Assembly: GCA_017979445.1 (NCBI GenBank) | Contig: JADQWC010000643.1 | Coordinates: forward strand, 1 to 64,000 | Direction: 5' to 3' | Origin: Akebia trifoliata | Lineage: Eukaryota > Streptophyta > Magnoliopsida > Ranunculales > Lardizabalaceae | DNA length: 64,000 bases | In this document: positions 22,869 through 36,388 of the stretch, in pieces | Layout of the letters: each line of letters begins with the position of its first letter | Numbering within the stretch: the stretch's first letter is position 1 | The notes under the pieces: generated by a model | The model's input: only the letters and a program-made list of their open reading frames with translations | Database searches by the model: none | Told to the model about the DNA's origin: nothing | Program-made: the position numbers and the translations under genes

Positions 22869-25800
22869 ATGTCTTCGACACCGATGATTCCAAATAAAGA
22901 GTGGATAACGAAACCTAGGTTATCAAATGAATACCTCAAAGGTGTATATTCTTTCCTCACGTATTTGAAACAAAATAGTCTGAGTTTGGGGGCCAATGGT
23001 AACTATTGTTGTCCTTGTATCAAATGTCGTAACACGTCTTCTGGGAAGAAAAAGCTAGACGTAATTTCAGAACACCTAATCTATGACGGTATTGATACAT
23101 CTTACATGACATGGAGTTTTCATGCTGAACATTGGGGTGAAAGTCATTTTACAGTTGGGGCTAGTACATCTAATAGTCAATATGACAAAGATGTGCACCC
23201 AAGAGTGACTGATATGTTGAATGACGCACTTGGCTATTTTCCTAATGAAGAAGTTGAAGATGATGTAGATACTTCTGTAGATGAATGTCGTGAAGGAAAT
23301 GATGGCCACGTTGAAGATGATATTCAATATAAGAGAATGATGGAAGATGCGATACAACCCCTATATCCGCTGTGTCGAGAAGAAGATATAAAATTATCGA
23401 TTACAATTGAATTGTTGAGCATGAAGAGTAGACATCAATGGTCCCACAAGAGATTCGACAAGTTATTGCAAATGATTAAAAGAATACTACCGAAGGAGAA
23501 CACTTTACCAAAGAACACCTATTCTATAAAGAAGATGATTAAGACTTTGAGAATGAAGTGTGAAATTATTCATGCATGCCCTAATGATTCCATATTATAT
23601 TGGAGAGAGCATGAACAAAGGGATAATTGTCCTAAATGCGATGAGAGCAGATGGAAACCAATTAACGAAAGAAAGTCGCAGAGCAAGCATCTACCACAGA
23701 AAATTTTAAGATATTTCCACTAACACCCAGATTGAAACGGATGTATACCATATTGTGGATTGCAGAGAATATGAAATGACATTTCAAAGTCGATGAAAAT
23801 GAAAACAAGATGTTCATGCATCATCCAAGGGATTCTACTTGTTGGAGAACAATAGATTGTAAATGGAAAGACTTTGCTGCTGAGCCACGTAACGTACAGT
23901 TAGGACTTGCAATAGATGGATTTATTCCATTTGGAATAAAAAATAATTCATACAGTTGTTGGCCAGTTATGGTTGTTCCGTACAATCTTCCACCATCGCT
24001 ATGTATGCGGAAATCATTTACGATGTTAACATTATTGATTCTTGGAAAAATTAATCCAGGGCATGATATTGACGTCTACTTGCAACCATTGATCGTAAAG
24101 TTGAATGAGTTATAGTCGTTTGGAATTGAAACGTATGATTGTATTACTAAGATATGTTTACCATGAAAGTAATTTTACTATGGGCTATACATGATTTTCC
24201 AGCGTATCGTCATATGTTGGGTTGTAGGACCGCAGGTAAGTTTGGATGTCCTGTTTGTAGTGAAGCAACCAAATCAGTCTAGTTAAAACATGGAGGGAAG
24301 TTTGATTACATGGGACATAGAAAATTCTTAATTGATCCAACACATCATTTTAGAAGTCAAAAATCACAGTTTAATGGAATGGAAGAACATAGGAAGCCGA
24401 GTCGTCATTTGAGTGGTATCGAATTATTAAACAAAATGGAAACCATTTTGACCGAATTTGGAAAAGTGCCTGGCAAGAAGAGGAAGAAATCTATAAATGA
24501 TGAGACTCCGTGGTCAAAAAAGTAAATATTTTTTGACTTACCATATTGGAAGGAACTTCCTATTCGTCATAATATAGATATGATGAATGTTGAAAAGAAT
24601 ATGGCAGAAAACCTCCTTGCAACAATAATGAAGACTAAAGATAAGACTAAGGATGGTTGTAAAGTTCGGTTAGATTTGAAAGAAATGAAGATAAAGAAAA
24701 ATTTATGACCGATGAACATCAATGGCAATGAGGAATTACCCAAAGTTTTGTATGAATTGTCCCATGAGGAAAAATATTTAATCTGCAAAACTTTGTACAA
24801 TTTGAAAGTTCCTGTGGGGTACAGTTCAAATTGGAAACACAATGTGAATTTACAAGAGCTTTAGGTTAAAAATCTAAAGTCACATGATTATCACATCCTT
24901 ATGCAACAACTATTTTCAGTGTTGTTAATGCATGCATTTAAAACACAGAAGCAGAAGTCATTATGTGCTGCTATTCTACAATTATCATTATTTTTCAATG
25001 TCTTGTGCTCGAAAAAAGTCAATCGTATGGAGTTGCAGAATATTAAAGAAGGTGTTGTAGAAACACTTTGTGTGTTTGAAAAATATTTTTCCCCTGTATT
25101 TTTTTGTTCTATGATACACGTTGTTGTGCACTTAGCAGAGGAAACTCTAATGTGTGGACCTGTCAAATGCCGATGGATGTATCCTTTTGAACGGTAATTC
25201 GATAATATAATTTATGATTTATTTTAATTAATTTCTTTTAAAAAAATACTTCCTGATATGTGACACATGTATCAGGATGATGAGGAGTTTTAAACGGTAT
25301 GTTGTTAATCATACATATCGAGAGGGCTCTATTTCATAATGTTATCTCCTAGAAGAAGCAATGATGTATTCTATGCATTATATGCCGAAAAGTATAAGTA
25401 TTTTAGGTAGTCATAAGAAAGGATGTGGAAGATTCATGGATGATGATAGTGAGAGTGCCTACCCTATCGATAAAAATGGAAAGCTATATGTTCTTACTGA
25501 TGTGCAGTACCAACAAGCCCGCAAGTGGGTACTCTTACAATTTGTTGAGAATCCAAAATGGGAAAAGTAAATAAAATTCATACTTGATTATAATATTTAA
25601 TTTAGGCTTTTATAATGAACTTACAACATTTTTAACAGGAGGTACCAAGAATACCTTCAAACTTACAATCTTCAAGGACATACGCGAGTAAGAAATCGTA
25701 AGGCTAATCCACGATCAGAGCAACTACTACCTTATGTCCCTTGGGTTAGAGAACAATTAAAAGATGAGGCTCATCCATCGATTACGAAGAGGCTTGCAGA

Positions 25801-25905
25801 TGGTCCATACTTTGATGCCATTTCATATAATGCGTTTGCCATAAATGGTTATGTTTTCCACACAATGGACTATGAAATGAACTTGACAACACTTGCGTTT
25901 GGACG
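22869..25905 (+). pseudogene. CACTA (En/Spm) transposase gene TNP2 + DUF4218, decayed and 3'-truncated
   Basis: The family's product binds and moves CACTA elements in the nucleus. Starting at MSSTPMIPNKEWIT, the N-terminal Transpos_assoc domain is seen with its CCPCIKCRN motif and the HLIYDGIDTSYMTW segment. The TNP2 transposase region follows (HACPNDSILYWREHE, CPKCDESRW, then NVQLGLAIDGFIPFG and NPGHDIDVYLQPLI). DUF4218 lies at about 24865-25330 (LKSHDYHILMQQL, VHLAEETLMCGPVKCRWMYP). Two GT-AG introns are readable, about 25196-25276 and 25568-25639. Damage includes a 1-base frameshift near 23712, a TGA for Trp near 23786, a stop after LIVKLNEL (24113) and several later frame changes. The gene stops matching near 25905, where element B begins. 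Confidence 0.85.
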
Positions 25906-26141
25906 CAATGATAATCTTATACACCCCATCAAAGATAAATTTAATCAATTTCAGTGTTACCCCCTTGATAACATTTTAATGAGTCATTGAAGTTGTGCAC
26001 CAATCCATTAAATAATCCATTCATGCAATGTCATCCAAAAGAGAAATAAATAAATATTTATTCAAAAGAAAACAACTTTATTGAAAATGATTGACAAAGA
26101 AATGTTCTCATTATAATATCTTTTAATAAATCTGACTTAAA

Positions 26142-28504
26142 CTATTTTTTACATGGATGTTTGGCTTTGTCTTGATGGTCATCGAGATTACTATCAGGTT
26201 TGATCCTTTTGGCTCTAACAACTGACTCTTTAAATTCTACTAGTCCATCTGGATATCCTAAGGTACGTTTGTTCTAAGCTTTCTCAATAAGATGCACTAA
26301 CTTTTCAATCAATATCTCGAGAGGGAAGAAAACTTTGTGCTAAGGCAAAGAGAACTCTGTATGTACTTCGTACTACTCTGGGATTAATGCAGGTTTGTAA
26401 AAAGATATTTCTTCAAGTCCGATCAAATGAACATAATAGAATACTTTGGTTCCTAGAACAGGGGGATCAGTCATCCACCAAGGGCATCTTAAACCGATAT
26501 GATAGGCAAGACGAGAATCCAACCACTTGTTCCAAGCCTTGACTGAGTTGTAATGCACTGACAAGTTTCTTTTGGAAAAGTATTATGGCCCATACTCGAG
26601 GTTTGAAAGGACATCTACAATTTTGAGACGGTCACAAACTCACATATAGAGTAAGTAGGGGCTTCCTTTAAAGCTTTCCCGCTCACCAGTATTTATGGCA
26701 TCTAGACCTGAGAAAGTTTCAGCTAGGATGAGAGGTACTGGGTTGGCTTTTCTTGAGAGTTGGGAGGCTATGTCTATGAAAGACTCAGGGATAGTTTGAC
26801 CATCACTTTTAGAGGTCAGTATGTATTGGGCTAGGATTCCTAAGCACAATCAATAGTCTCTAATTGCTCGTCAGGCTTCTGGTTTTACATTAACGGGATG
26901 ACTGCGGGAGCAATACAGGCCCAGTAAAGCTGCTAAATCCAATCTCCTGTTATGGACTAGGGCCTTGGCTTCTTCCTTTGAAATGTTCAGTCTTGTGACG
27001 AGGTCACCAGAATATCCTATCTTCAATGAGGGCCTGACTAGAGGTCCTGAAATAGATATCCCCATAATGCCACAATAATCCTCATGAGTGAGACACAAGT
27101 GCATACGCCCAATATGAAATTGATGAGTGTTTCGAAACACTCAATTATACGCACATTTTCTAGATATTTATCTTGATTTTATTCCTTATTTCTTCGTATT
27201 AAGGTAATAATCATGATAAGCCTCAAAATACCATGTTGCATGTTAATTAGGCTTAATTATATATAAATAAATTTATTTACTAGATAAATCTAATTACGTG
27301 TATTTCTTGTGTAGAAAATCAATAATTTAGAATCAAAATCTCAAGGCAAAAGCATTTGGGCCTACTTTGCAATGCCCTAATCCTTAACTCATATTCTCAT
27401 ATTTTGTCTTTTTGTGCAAAGAAAAGTGGATGCTACTTTAGACTCTTCGACACATATTTTTCTCTATAAATAGAGCCTTAATTTCTAGAAAAAGGGTCAC
27501 CTCTTGGTTCTCTAATCCAAGACTCCTTTAATCTAAGGCTCTTAACCTATTCTCTTGTTTTTTGTATTTTTATCTTCTAGTTATTTTCTTATAATTAAAT
27601 AGTCTTGTGTGAAATAGAAGAAGAAGAAATTGTAAGTTTCTTCATGAAATGAAGAAAAGTTCTTTCATCTCTTATCTTCCCTCTCTTGCAATGACATTAG
27701 GCTAAGTTCCCTCCATTGGAGAGTGAAAAAGCCTAGAGCAAGTTCTTGTGTAATTTCTAATTCAATGACTTTCTTTTATTTAAAATACTTATGAGTTCTC
27801 TTTAAGTTTCTTGTACCTTTTATTTTTAATATAGATACTTTATGCTTAGATTAGATCAAGATAAAGTATGCTTAAACTAGATACTTGGTAGTAGGAAGTT
27901 TTCAAAGAATTCTACTTTGTTTATGTTCCCTCATTTCATTTCATTTGCAAAACTTTCCGATCTAAGGAGCTAAAATAAAGCTCTTACGATTGAGTTATAA
28001 AAAGGCTATAAACTAGGAATTTCTCATCAACAAGTTCTAGGTAGATCCACTCCAATGATGCTTTAATTTCATAAGTTTACTTGCTTTTAATTTCATTTAC
28101 TTTAGTTCATTTTCTAACAATTTTACATTTTCTTATAAATTCAAAAATACAAAGAAAAACAATTTTAATTCCTTTTAGTTAATTTGAATTTTATCCTCTT
28201 AGCTTAACTCTACTCCTCTTTTCTCTTGGGTTCGATCCCCTACTTGTCCCACAAGTTAAGGTAAAAGTAAGATTAATATTAACTCCGGTGAGAAGAACAA
28301 CGATAGTCTCATTAGGAATATGTGAAGGTAGGGGTTCCAACGCTTAGCCATAACACGTAAGAGATTCCAGTCTATCTCAAACTCGTGGAAGTAAAGAGTA
28401 CTCCTCAACATGGATTTCCCAAAATTGATCTTCTCTATAGGGTGCATCCCTATGATGGTTGTTTTGACTAACTGATCGATTAGATTAATGCCGATGGCTA
28501 ACAT
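26142..28504 (-). pseudogene. Element B ORF1, DUF7745/plant-mobile-domain-like, interrupted by a solo LTR
   Basis: Same ORF1 as in elements A and C. The N-terminal part (28504-28316) runs from MLAIGINLIDQLVKTT to WNPYLHIF, where the solo LTR at 27121-28314 cuts the gene. Coding resumes at 27120 with FHIGRMHL and continues through SGPLVRPS, FSGLDA, YLLYM, CPWWMTDPPVLG and the basic end KKPCK-like region, with stop near 26142. A TGA stands where element C has TGG (after LLYM), at the same codon as in element A; further stops and frameshifts occur near 26570 and 26270. The function of the family is not known. Confidence 0.75.
27121..28314 (+). mobile_element. Solo LTR inserted in ORF1 of element B
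   Basis: 1194 bp starting TGATGAGTGTTTCG and ending ...tctcatta, flanked by gaaat (27116-27120) and ggaat (28315-28319). Comparison with the other ORF1 copies shows that the empty site read cccaatat-ggaat-atgtg, so the duplication is real with one later mutation. TATAAATA is at 27475-27482. The first 20 bases include the perfect palindrome gagtgtttcgaaacactc. The family differs from all other LTRs here; it may be Athila-like, but I cannot prove that. Confidence 0.85.
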
Positions 28505-31444
28505 CCTAGTTTGACACTAAAAGGTATCTTAGTACACTTTCAAAGTCAATGTAAAATATCTTTGTAAGTCATTATTCAAACAAATCATTTCTTTTATTTT
28601 CTTTTATTTTTGAAAAAAACTTTCCTTTGGAAAATACTTTTCTTGAAAAATATTTTTCTTTTGTAAACCATTTTTTTTCTTTGAAAATGGGTTGAAACCC
28701 TAATTTAGAAAAGAATTTGACTTTCATTTTGATTTAAATGGCCCGACCCATCATGATTGTTGGATCGAGATGGACTAGGTCATTATGAATTATTGTAAAA
28801 AAATGGATTCTTTATTGGGTTGGTGCACCCATTTTAATCAGGTAAAACAAAAAAATCTTTAATCCTTGAGGGCAACCATACATTCTGATCTCATCATTCA
28901 CATCCATTCATCATTCATAAGGTCCCATTCAACAAATAACCCAGGAACACCCACGATAAGTTCGAGTCGTGACTTACAGGGGTGGTTTCTAGACTCTAAG
29001 CTTACTATGTGCAATGCATTTTTATCTGGCCACCCTTGCCTAAGTACACCTATATACCTCGCGAGCGTACTCAATCAGACGATACGTGGTGACTTGATTT
29101 GATATACCATATAGGTGATAATATAAAATTTCAACTTACTTCTCTGAAGCCACAAGCAGCTAGTTTAATCCCCAGATCAGAGGTGGCACGCGATACTTGA
29201 GCAAAGGCACTCTTAAATCACCTCTTTTCTAGAATAAACGTAGTCTATCCTCCTATTACCATCGTACATCAGACTAGGATTCGCTTAGGCACTGGTTTTG
29301 ACCAAGAAGTGCAACTGATGTACTTGGATCATCTTTAACATACCTACGGGTACGAGTCAAGAGTTGTAGCTTTCATAAATGATTTGGCATCCCCTAAGGG
29401 GACCGACCACGTATTAGTACTATGTTGGCAAACGGGACATGTGACTGTGTGGCTTACAATAAGTCAAAGGCTTAGGTCGCTCCAGCCTGGGTACATCGAT
29501 ATACTTTTTAGAGTTACCTAATCAGAAGGTACTGATGCCCCAATTTGATATACCCTAAGGTATGTGACTGGAGTTGTGGTTTTCATGAATGACATTGCAT
29601 TTCTGAAGAGATCGGGCCATGCACTAGTGCCACGTTGGCTATATGGGACATGCAAGCGTGCAAAGCAGTAAATGTGCTAGTGGTGTCAGTAAAATAGGGT
29701 GGGGTGTGTCCGGGGCATTTTTCATAGGCCCGTGGGCCTGATCAAATCACAAAAGTATGGATTTCACATAAATCAAGAAATATAAAAAATATCCATAACA
29801 TCTAGTTCAAGATCAGAGCATGCACATCATAAAAAAATATCAATCAGATCATAACATTTTAGATAGACAATCAATCAGGGTAGAATGAAAGTGATCAATC
29901 AAGATAGCACACAAATAACCAATCATCGATCAATCATTGAGATGGGCACAAGATTTTTTATTTTATTTTTTTATTTTTTAAAAGGATTTACCTGGCAGGC
30001 CTATCTAAAAAAAAATTTTCTTTAGTTTATAAAGTTTGTCACTCAATAAACCTAATGGGAAAAATCAAGCTTACCCGACTAACGCAATAGGATTTCACAT
30101 TTTACTAAGGGTCATTTTGCCAATGTGATCATCTCATCGGTAATCCAATTTCATAGCCTGTATAAATTTGATGGAAGAAGTTTGGATCCAAAAATAAAAT
30201 GAATAATTTGTTTACTCATTTTTTTTTAAACTTGTGGAATTCCATCCTCTACAAGCCTATGAGGATCATGTTTTTGGGTGTCACGTGGTGAGCTTAACAA
30301 CCCTTAGTAAGAAAGAAATCTTACTAAACTGGTGAGGTTAGTCTTGCTATTTGAGAATCACATTTGGTGTCTAGAACACCCTTTTGGTAAGGCAAGTGAT
30401 TTCGTGAATAAATTAAACTTCAAGTGGGACCCATGTGAATGATTAATCATTTAAAATACCCCATTGAAACTCTTATTCGACAAATCAGCATTAATGAATT
30501 GAGGGTAAAAAAAACTTTATAAAACATGCGACCCACTTCAAAGCTTGTTAAGTTACAAACTTAAAAAAATTATTCTTTTTAACATCAAATGCAGCACTAA
30601 GTCTGCCAAGTAAGTCTTTTTTTTTTTTAAAAAAAAAAAAACATATGTTGCTGCCATCAACACACAAAACACTCCACTTTATTTTTTTTATTAAGTTGTT
30701 GCCAATAACATTCTAATCTAGCAAAAAAGAAAACCTATCGCTGCATATGGGCTGCCTTTCCCATGTCGACAATTAGCTTCCTACAAGGAGAAAATAGAAA
30801 ACGCTGCATCGATTTCTGAAGAAAATCTAAAAAATATCTGAATATTAACTCATGAATAGACTCCTTTGAGAGCTCAGATCAAGCTCTCCAAAAGCAATCC
30901 AACCTTAACGAGCAAAACCTTCATAATACTCAATTAATCTTGACGAAACAATTGAAAATCTCGAAGACAAAATTTTGAAATCAAATCAATCTCAAGGAAC
31001 CACTGTTACAATCTATACTCATCGATCGATCGATATCAGACTGTAAACCCACCAATAAACACCTCTATTGGATTCTTACTATGAAACAACAAAAACAATA
31101 ACATTCAGAAGCCATGAGAACTCGCCTATGCAAGCCCTCCTGACTTTCTAAGTTCCCTAATCGAAGGCCGCCATGAGAACTGCTTACAAGTCTCATCTCA
31201 AAGAGAATTCTACAGGGCAAATAATAGACGAAAGTAGACCTTAACAATGGATCTGTTTGGTCACAAACAACTTAATATCACTGATCTCCTACCCAAACTC
31301 CTAAAAAAGAAACCACAAACTCGTAATGGCGTTAGAAGATTGGAGAAATACCTGTGAATCTCATGTCTAAGGTTTCAATATCTTTGATTTTTCACCAACT
31401 TGCATATGATAATGGATCGGGTTTTCGATCTAAGAACAGTTTTT
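28505..31444 (-). other. 5' leader of element B
   Basis: From 28935 to about 29750 it is the reverse complement of the leader conserved in A (9120-9775) and C (47020-47830). Landmarks such as the 'ggtgttcctgggtt' and 'ccaagtcaccacgt' stretches are present. Further right (30600-31020) a poly-A/T run and 'gctgcc' motifs resemble 45500-45600 in C. No ORF is visible. ORF1 begins after a 'caaactag|g' acceptor-like site. Confidence 0.6.
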
Positions 31445-33144
31445 CTTTTTTCTCTCTCTCTCTCCAAGAGGGTAGAGAGAGAGAGACAGATGATTGCCTT
31501 GAATCCACCTGAAGCTTTTCTTTTCTTCTTTCCTTCTTCTTCCATGTCTCCTTGAATCCTTAGTGATTTAGGAAAAATGTCATTTTTTTTCTTGTGTAAT
31601 TGAAAGAATAGAGAAGAGATGATGAGAGAATTGGATTGATTGTGTATTTTTGTGAGAGACTTCATAAGATTTTTGTGATGTGAATTGGGTAACCATTTTT
31701 AAGAGAGAAAATGGGTATTTATAGGTGTTGGGAGGATATTTTGGGAATATAATGGGGTAAAATGTGGGAGAGTAGAGAATGGCACATGTTTTAAAGGTGG
31801 GGGGTATGAAATTAGGAGTTGGAAGAGGGATAATTATGTAATGGAGGTAAATGGATTGTGTTTTGATCCAAATGATTGGGATCTTACCCAAACCATTTGG
31901 GTAAAATGTTTGGTGAGGTGAGATGATGGGTGTTTAAGAAGATGGTTGATTGATTGAGTGGTGTTTGGTTTAAGAGAATGGAGGGTGTAAAATGGTGGTT
32001 GAGTGTTTGGTGAGGTGAGATGATGGGTTTTAATTAGGTTGAAGGAGAAAGTGACATGTGGCAAGATGTGTTGAGATTAAAGGTTTATATAAATTGATGG
32101 GAGAAAATGAGTGTTTGATTTGAGAGGATGGATGTAGACTTAAGTTGTAAAGATGAGTTTATAGGGAATGATGATGGTAGATTAGGGGGAGGTATGATGA
32201 TGGTAGGTTAGTGGGAGATGTGGGTTGGAGGTGTTTAATTTGAGTGAACGGGGGTTAGAGAATTATGAGGATAGGTTGGGGATATTTGATTAAGAGAATG
32301 GAGGTTTATAGCGAGTAATAAGGGTAGGTTAAGGGAGGGTATGGGTTGATGTGATTTTTTAGAGAAAATGTGATATGGGTAATTAAGTTTTTAGAGAAAT
32401 GTGATGGGGTGGGTGGTTTGATAAGGGAGGTGAGAGGGGTGATGACCTGTATCACCTTTTTGATAAAAGAGTGATTAGTTGATGTGGGTTGTGGTTTATG
32501 GGTTAGGGTTGTGGGTTAGACATGAATTGGATATGGGTTTGGGCTTAAGGGCATTAGACTTGGGTTTTAGGATAGGTTTTGGGTTTTAGGAATTGGTTGG
32601 GATCATTTTGGATTTGATTTTGGAGGGTGGATACATTTTAGGTTTTTAGATGATATGGGATGGGATTTAGGTTAGGGGATAATGCGAGAAATACATTTTA
32701 GGTGACTTGTGGGTTCGTGGGCGTTAGATGGACTTTAGATTTTTTTTCGGATTTGGAGATGGAGTGGTGAGGATAGAGGAAGTGATAGGTGTCCCAAGTG
32801 TCATTTTAATTTTATCCATTTTTTTTAGGTTTTGAAATTATTTAATTAATCAAAATGCCACGTGTTGGCAAATTGGGCTTTTTAGGCCCATTGGTGAACT
32901 TTATCAAAAATTTGGCATTTTTAATTTTGGAAGCGGGGCGGTGAATATTGGAAAAACGTAGGGTAGGCTGAATCCTTTTGGTAGGTCGAATCCTTTTGGT
33001 AGGCCCCCTAAATCATTAGGAGGTCTTAAGGGCCTTGGTTCGATCAAAATGTCACTTTTCAATGACTTGGGCCTTTAAGGCTCGTTGGCTCATTTATTTG
33101 GTAAATCTGTATTTTTGGGCCTTTTCGAGCAGGGGCCCTTTCAA
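31445..33144 (-). repeat. Truncated LTR of element B
   Basis: Minus-strand LTR of the element A/16621 family. The first ~14 bp (tgtagatacc...) are missing at 33144, and about 430 bp at the other end (the R/U5 part with the tggcgactcc landmark) are lost near 31445-31455, within a (CT)n tract. TATAAATA lies at 31716-31723 (minus). Confidence 0.75.
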
Positions 33145-33399
33145 GGGGTTTGTATTGAGCTTTTACAGGTCTGAGAAGAGAGAAAAAGAATAAGATAGAT
33201 TACGGTTAGAAGGGGAAAAAGATTAGGGTTGGAAGGGGGAAAATGTGTGGGTTAGAAGCATATGATGACAATACCTCTTATTAATCCCTAGATTCATCAT
33301 CATCAATTAGGGCAAACATGCCTAATTCCCCTTCAATCTCAAATCGACGATAGGTATAGTTCCACGTTTATTCCTACGAAACTCAAAATCATCATAAAA
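33145..33399. other. Junction sequence, nothing recognised
   Basis: Purine-rich sequence between the element B LTR and copia element G. No feature found. Confidence 0.3.
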
Positions 33400-35678
33400 A
33401 AACTTCTAGTGGTACACTCTTACTATCTTCGACGATCATCAGAATGTATAGTTTCCATACCCTCGTCGAGGATAATACCTTTCTTAATTTCAAATTTGAT
33501 TTTATTATTCCATAGAACTCATGTGATGTTTGAGTTTTCTTCTTGTTTCATAAAATCTATATCTGGCAATTTAATCTCTACCATTTCACTTTTGTCACGT
33601 TCATAGACGAACACAAAGCCTTTAAAATGCTCAAAATATATTATAAACATATATTTCTTAGTTTTCATATCTAACTTCCCAATCTAGTGGAAAGGAATAT
33701 GAGCAAAACTAGATGATCCCCATGGACGTAGATGACCCAAATCGGGTTTTCTACCTGTCCATAACTCATAAGAGGGCACCTTATTGAGGATGTAGGCTAC
33801 AGTCAAAAGGGCAGCTCCCCAATAAGAAATAAGAAGATTTATTTGCGCCATCATCGATCTCACCATGTCTAATAAGATTTTATTCCTTCTTTCTACTACA
33901 CCATTTTGTTGCGAAGTAGAAGGAATCGTTAATTGCCTACGGATACCTTTTTCTTTACAAAACCTCTTCATAGTCTCTAATAAATATTCACTCTTCAGTC
34001 AATTCTCAGAGTTTTAATTCTTTTCTCTAATTGATTTTCAACTTCCAACATAAATTTCTTAAGGCGATCTGATACTTTAGATTTATGTGAAATCAAATAA
34101 ATGTATCCAAATCACAAATAATCATAAATAACTATGATAAAATAGGTCATTCCATGGCGTGCCCTCTCATTAAGTGATCCACAGATGTTATAATAAACTA
34201 ATTCTAAGGGAATTGACACACATACTGCCTTCCCCAATGGTTTCCTACTCGACTTTTCAACTAGAAAATGTTCACAGGCTAAAAAATCAACTATAAAAAG
34301 TGAACTCAATAGCCCATCCCGAATCTATTTATCTTATCTTGCCCAATATGGCCTAATCTAGTATGTTATTTCGTAGTATCAAAAACAACACTGTTGGAAA
34401 TCAAATAAGCATCAAGGTTTAAATTATTATAATTAGCATATAATTTAAACAAACCATTTGAAATAAAAGCGTATACATAAATAATCGAATCCAAAGAAAT
34501 ATTAATTGTTTTTATCGAAAAATGAAAATCAAAACCAATTCTAATAGTAATGCAACCAAAAGAAAAAAAATGTCGAACTCCCGACGCATAAAGAACATCA
34601 TGGAGTTGTAGTGTACATCATGTAAGCATCTGTAGTTAGTATGTTCCCACTCCCACTACATCTTCACTAGAACTGTTTCCTATGAATATCTTCATAAGAA
34701 AATCGAAGAAAGTTTACGACTCCTACTTTATCCCTTGCTATATGCTTGGTTACTCCAAAATTTACAATTCAATCAAGATCAAAGGAACCAACAACAAGCA
34801 CCTATGTGCAAACAAAACAATGAGAAAGTGTATTAGAGTTGGTTTTTACCTACTTCGGCTCAGTGCATTCACGAGCGAAGTGGCTTAGTTTCTTACAGTT
34901 GTGGCATGCCATCTTTGACTTGTCTTTTTTTCCACCATGTTTTTCTCTGTGACTTTTGAAATTCTGATTCTTTTTAAGTGCAAGATCATTAATCTAAATT
35001 CTTTTTTTTACTTACATTTGGATCTGAAATTCCCACACTTACTAGATTCAATAGTGAAAGCAACACTCTTAGTCCTTCTAAACTAGCATTCAACTTATAA
35101 CTCAAGATTGAGACAACTAAGAAAAGTTAGTGATACTCTTATTATGTGTAACATTAAATTTCATCTACTCCCAAAAATCAAGTAAAAATCTTAAGACAGT
35201 AAGGAATTGCTTCTCATCTGTTAGAATATTTCCAACAATTTTTGATGGTGTATCATTTGAGACATTTTTTTAAGATGTTCAACCATGGTGTCATTAGAAA
35301 CTTTCTTATATGAATCAAACTTCAATGTCAACGTACGCAATCTGGTTGTTATGATACCTGCAAAAGAAAGCTTCAAAGTGTCTCATATTTTTTTGGTTGT
35401 TTGATATCCCTCCAATTTATCAATATGATCATTATGCATGCTATTCAGCATAGTAAAACTTGTACATCGATCTTATTTTTGTTAATTCAGGTATGTGTCC
35501 ATTCTACGACAGTATTTGATAGAAGTTGCTTCTTCTAGTCTATCCATAACTATGGTCAAAATATCCAGAACCCTTAATCATCTAAGAGATACTAGGTTTA
35601 TCGGTGCCAAATATTGTAATTATTTTCATCCAATTTTTCTCTTTTATTTAAATCCGCAATTACATTTTTAGTTGCCAT
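33400..35678 (-). pseudogene. Copia gag-pol remnant (gag, zinc knuckle, integrase)
   Basis: Gag starts MATKNVIADLNKREKLDENN and shows the usual N-E-N-Y/W spacing of plant copia gag. A CCHC knuckle (CHNCKKLSHFAREC) lies at 34908-34865. The pre-integrase/integrase core follows in 34309-34112 (ACEHFLVEKSSRKPLGKA, ARHGMTYFI) and 33971-33684 (RRQLTIPSTSQQNGVVERRN with the catalytic Glu, then YWGAALLTVAYILNKVPS and PWGSSSFAH). The post-integrase segment (YERDKSEMVEI) continues to about 33410. The reverse transcriptase and RNase H that should follow are missing. Multiple stops and frame changes make it non-functional. Confidence 0.85.
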
Positions 35679-36388
35679 TTCAATTAACTGTTAAATGGAA
35701 AAAAAAATATGCACAAATTTAAAAATATCTAATTTTTTGTCATATATATATATATATATCAATTATGCCACACATAAAAAATTTACTTTATCCCTTAGAT
35801 CAGTCAATTAAGATAAAAATTATGACATTATATCGAAAAATTAAACATTGACAATTGTCAAAGTTAGCAATCATCTTTTTTTATCATAATTGGTAAATCT
35901 GTGACGTGCAAATTTTAAAGAGGAACCCAAAAAAATTACCACTCTTATTAGTAATAAATTAATAAATATTTAAATTAATTTATTACAAATTAAGTTTAAA
36001 ATAAATAAACATTTTCATTTTGCACAAAAATTAATTGTCGATATAATGTTATTCAACAAGCATAAGCAATCAATTAATCATGGATAAAATGTATGAAACG
36101 TGAAGTCCACCCAATTATGAGCTTAATTATTTGGTCCACCCCTTGATAAGCCTATGATATTCTAATTGTATACTATCACTATTTTTTTTTGTCTTAATTA
36201 TTGCAACATGATCGTAATTTACACATAAAAATTGATGTGATTCATACAACAAAACAAACCTTTTATGCTGCATAATATGTGCCAACATTTTTAAAGTAAA
36301 AAAAAAAGTGCTAGGTATTATTTTGTAAAGTAACCCACACAATATGCCAAAAGTATATCACCATTTATGTGTACTTTCAGTGAAGTGG
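35679..36388 (-). other. Copia element G leader, left part
   Basis: AT-rich non-coding sequence between the gag start and the nested solo LTR. Contains a short (TA)n run near 35743-35758. Confidence 0.45.

Larger units (their letters stand above)
25940..33144 (-). mobile_element. Element B: truncated Tat/Ogre-like retrotransposon
   Basis: Read leftward: LTR remnant (33144 to about 31445), leader (to about 28505), ORF1 (28504 to 26142) and a short 3' piece ending near 25940, which still aligns with element C downstream of ORF1. Gag and pol are absent. A foreign solo LTR (27121-28314) interrupts ORF1. The order matches elements A and C. The left end abuts the truncated CACTA gene and the right end abuts sequence near copia element G. 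Confidence 0.7.

Noticed and set aside
22869..25905. Host transcription factor or domesticated gene
   Set aside because: The domain order is that of CACTA transposase, and frameshifts and stops rule out an intact domesticated gene.
28220..28255. tRNA-like T-arm (gggttcgatcccc)
   Set aside because: No acceptor stem, D-arm or anticodon arm could be fitted around it; it lies in the U5 part of a solo LTR.
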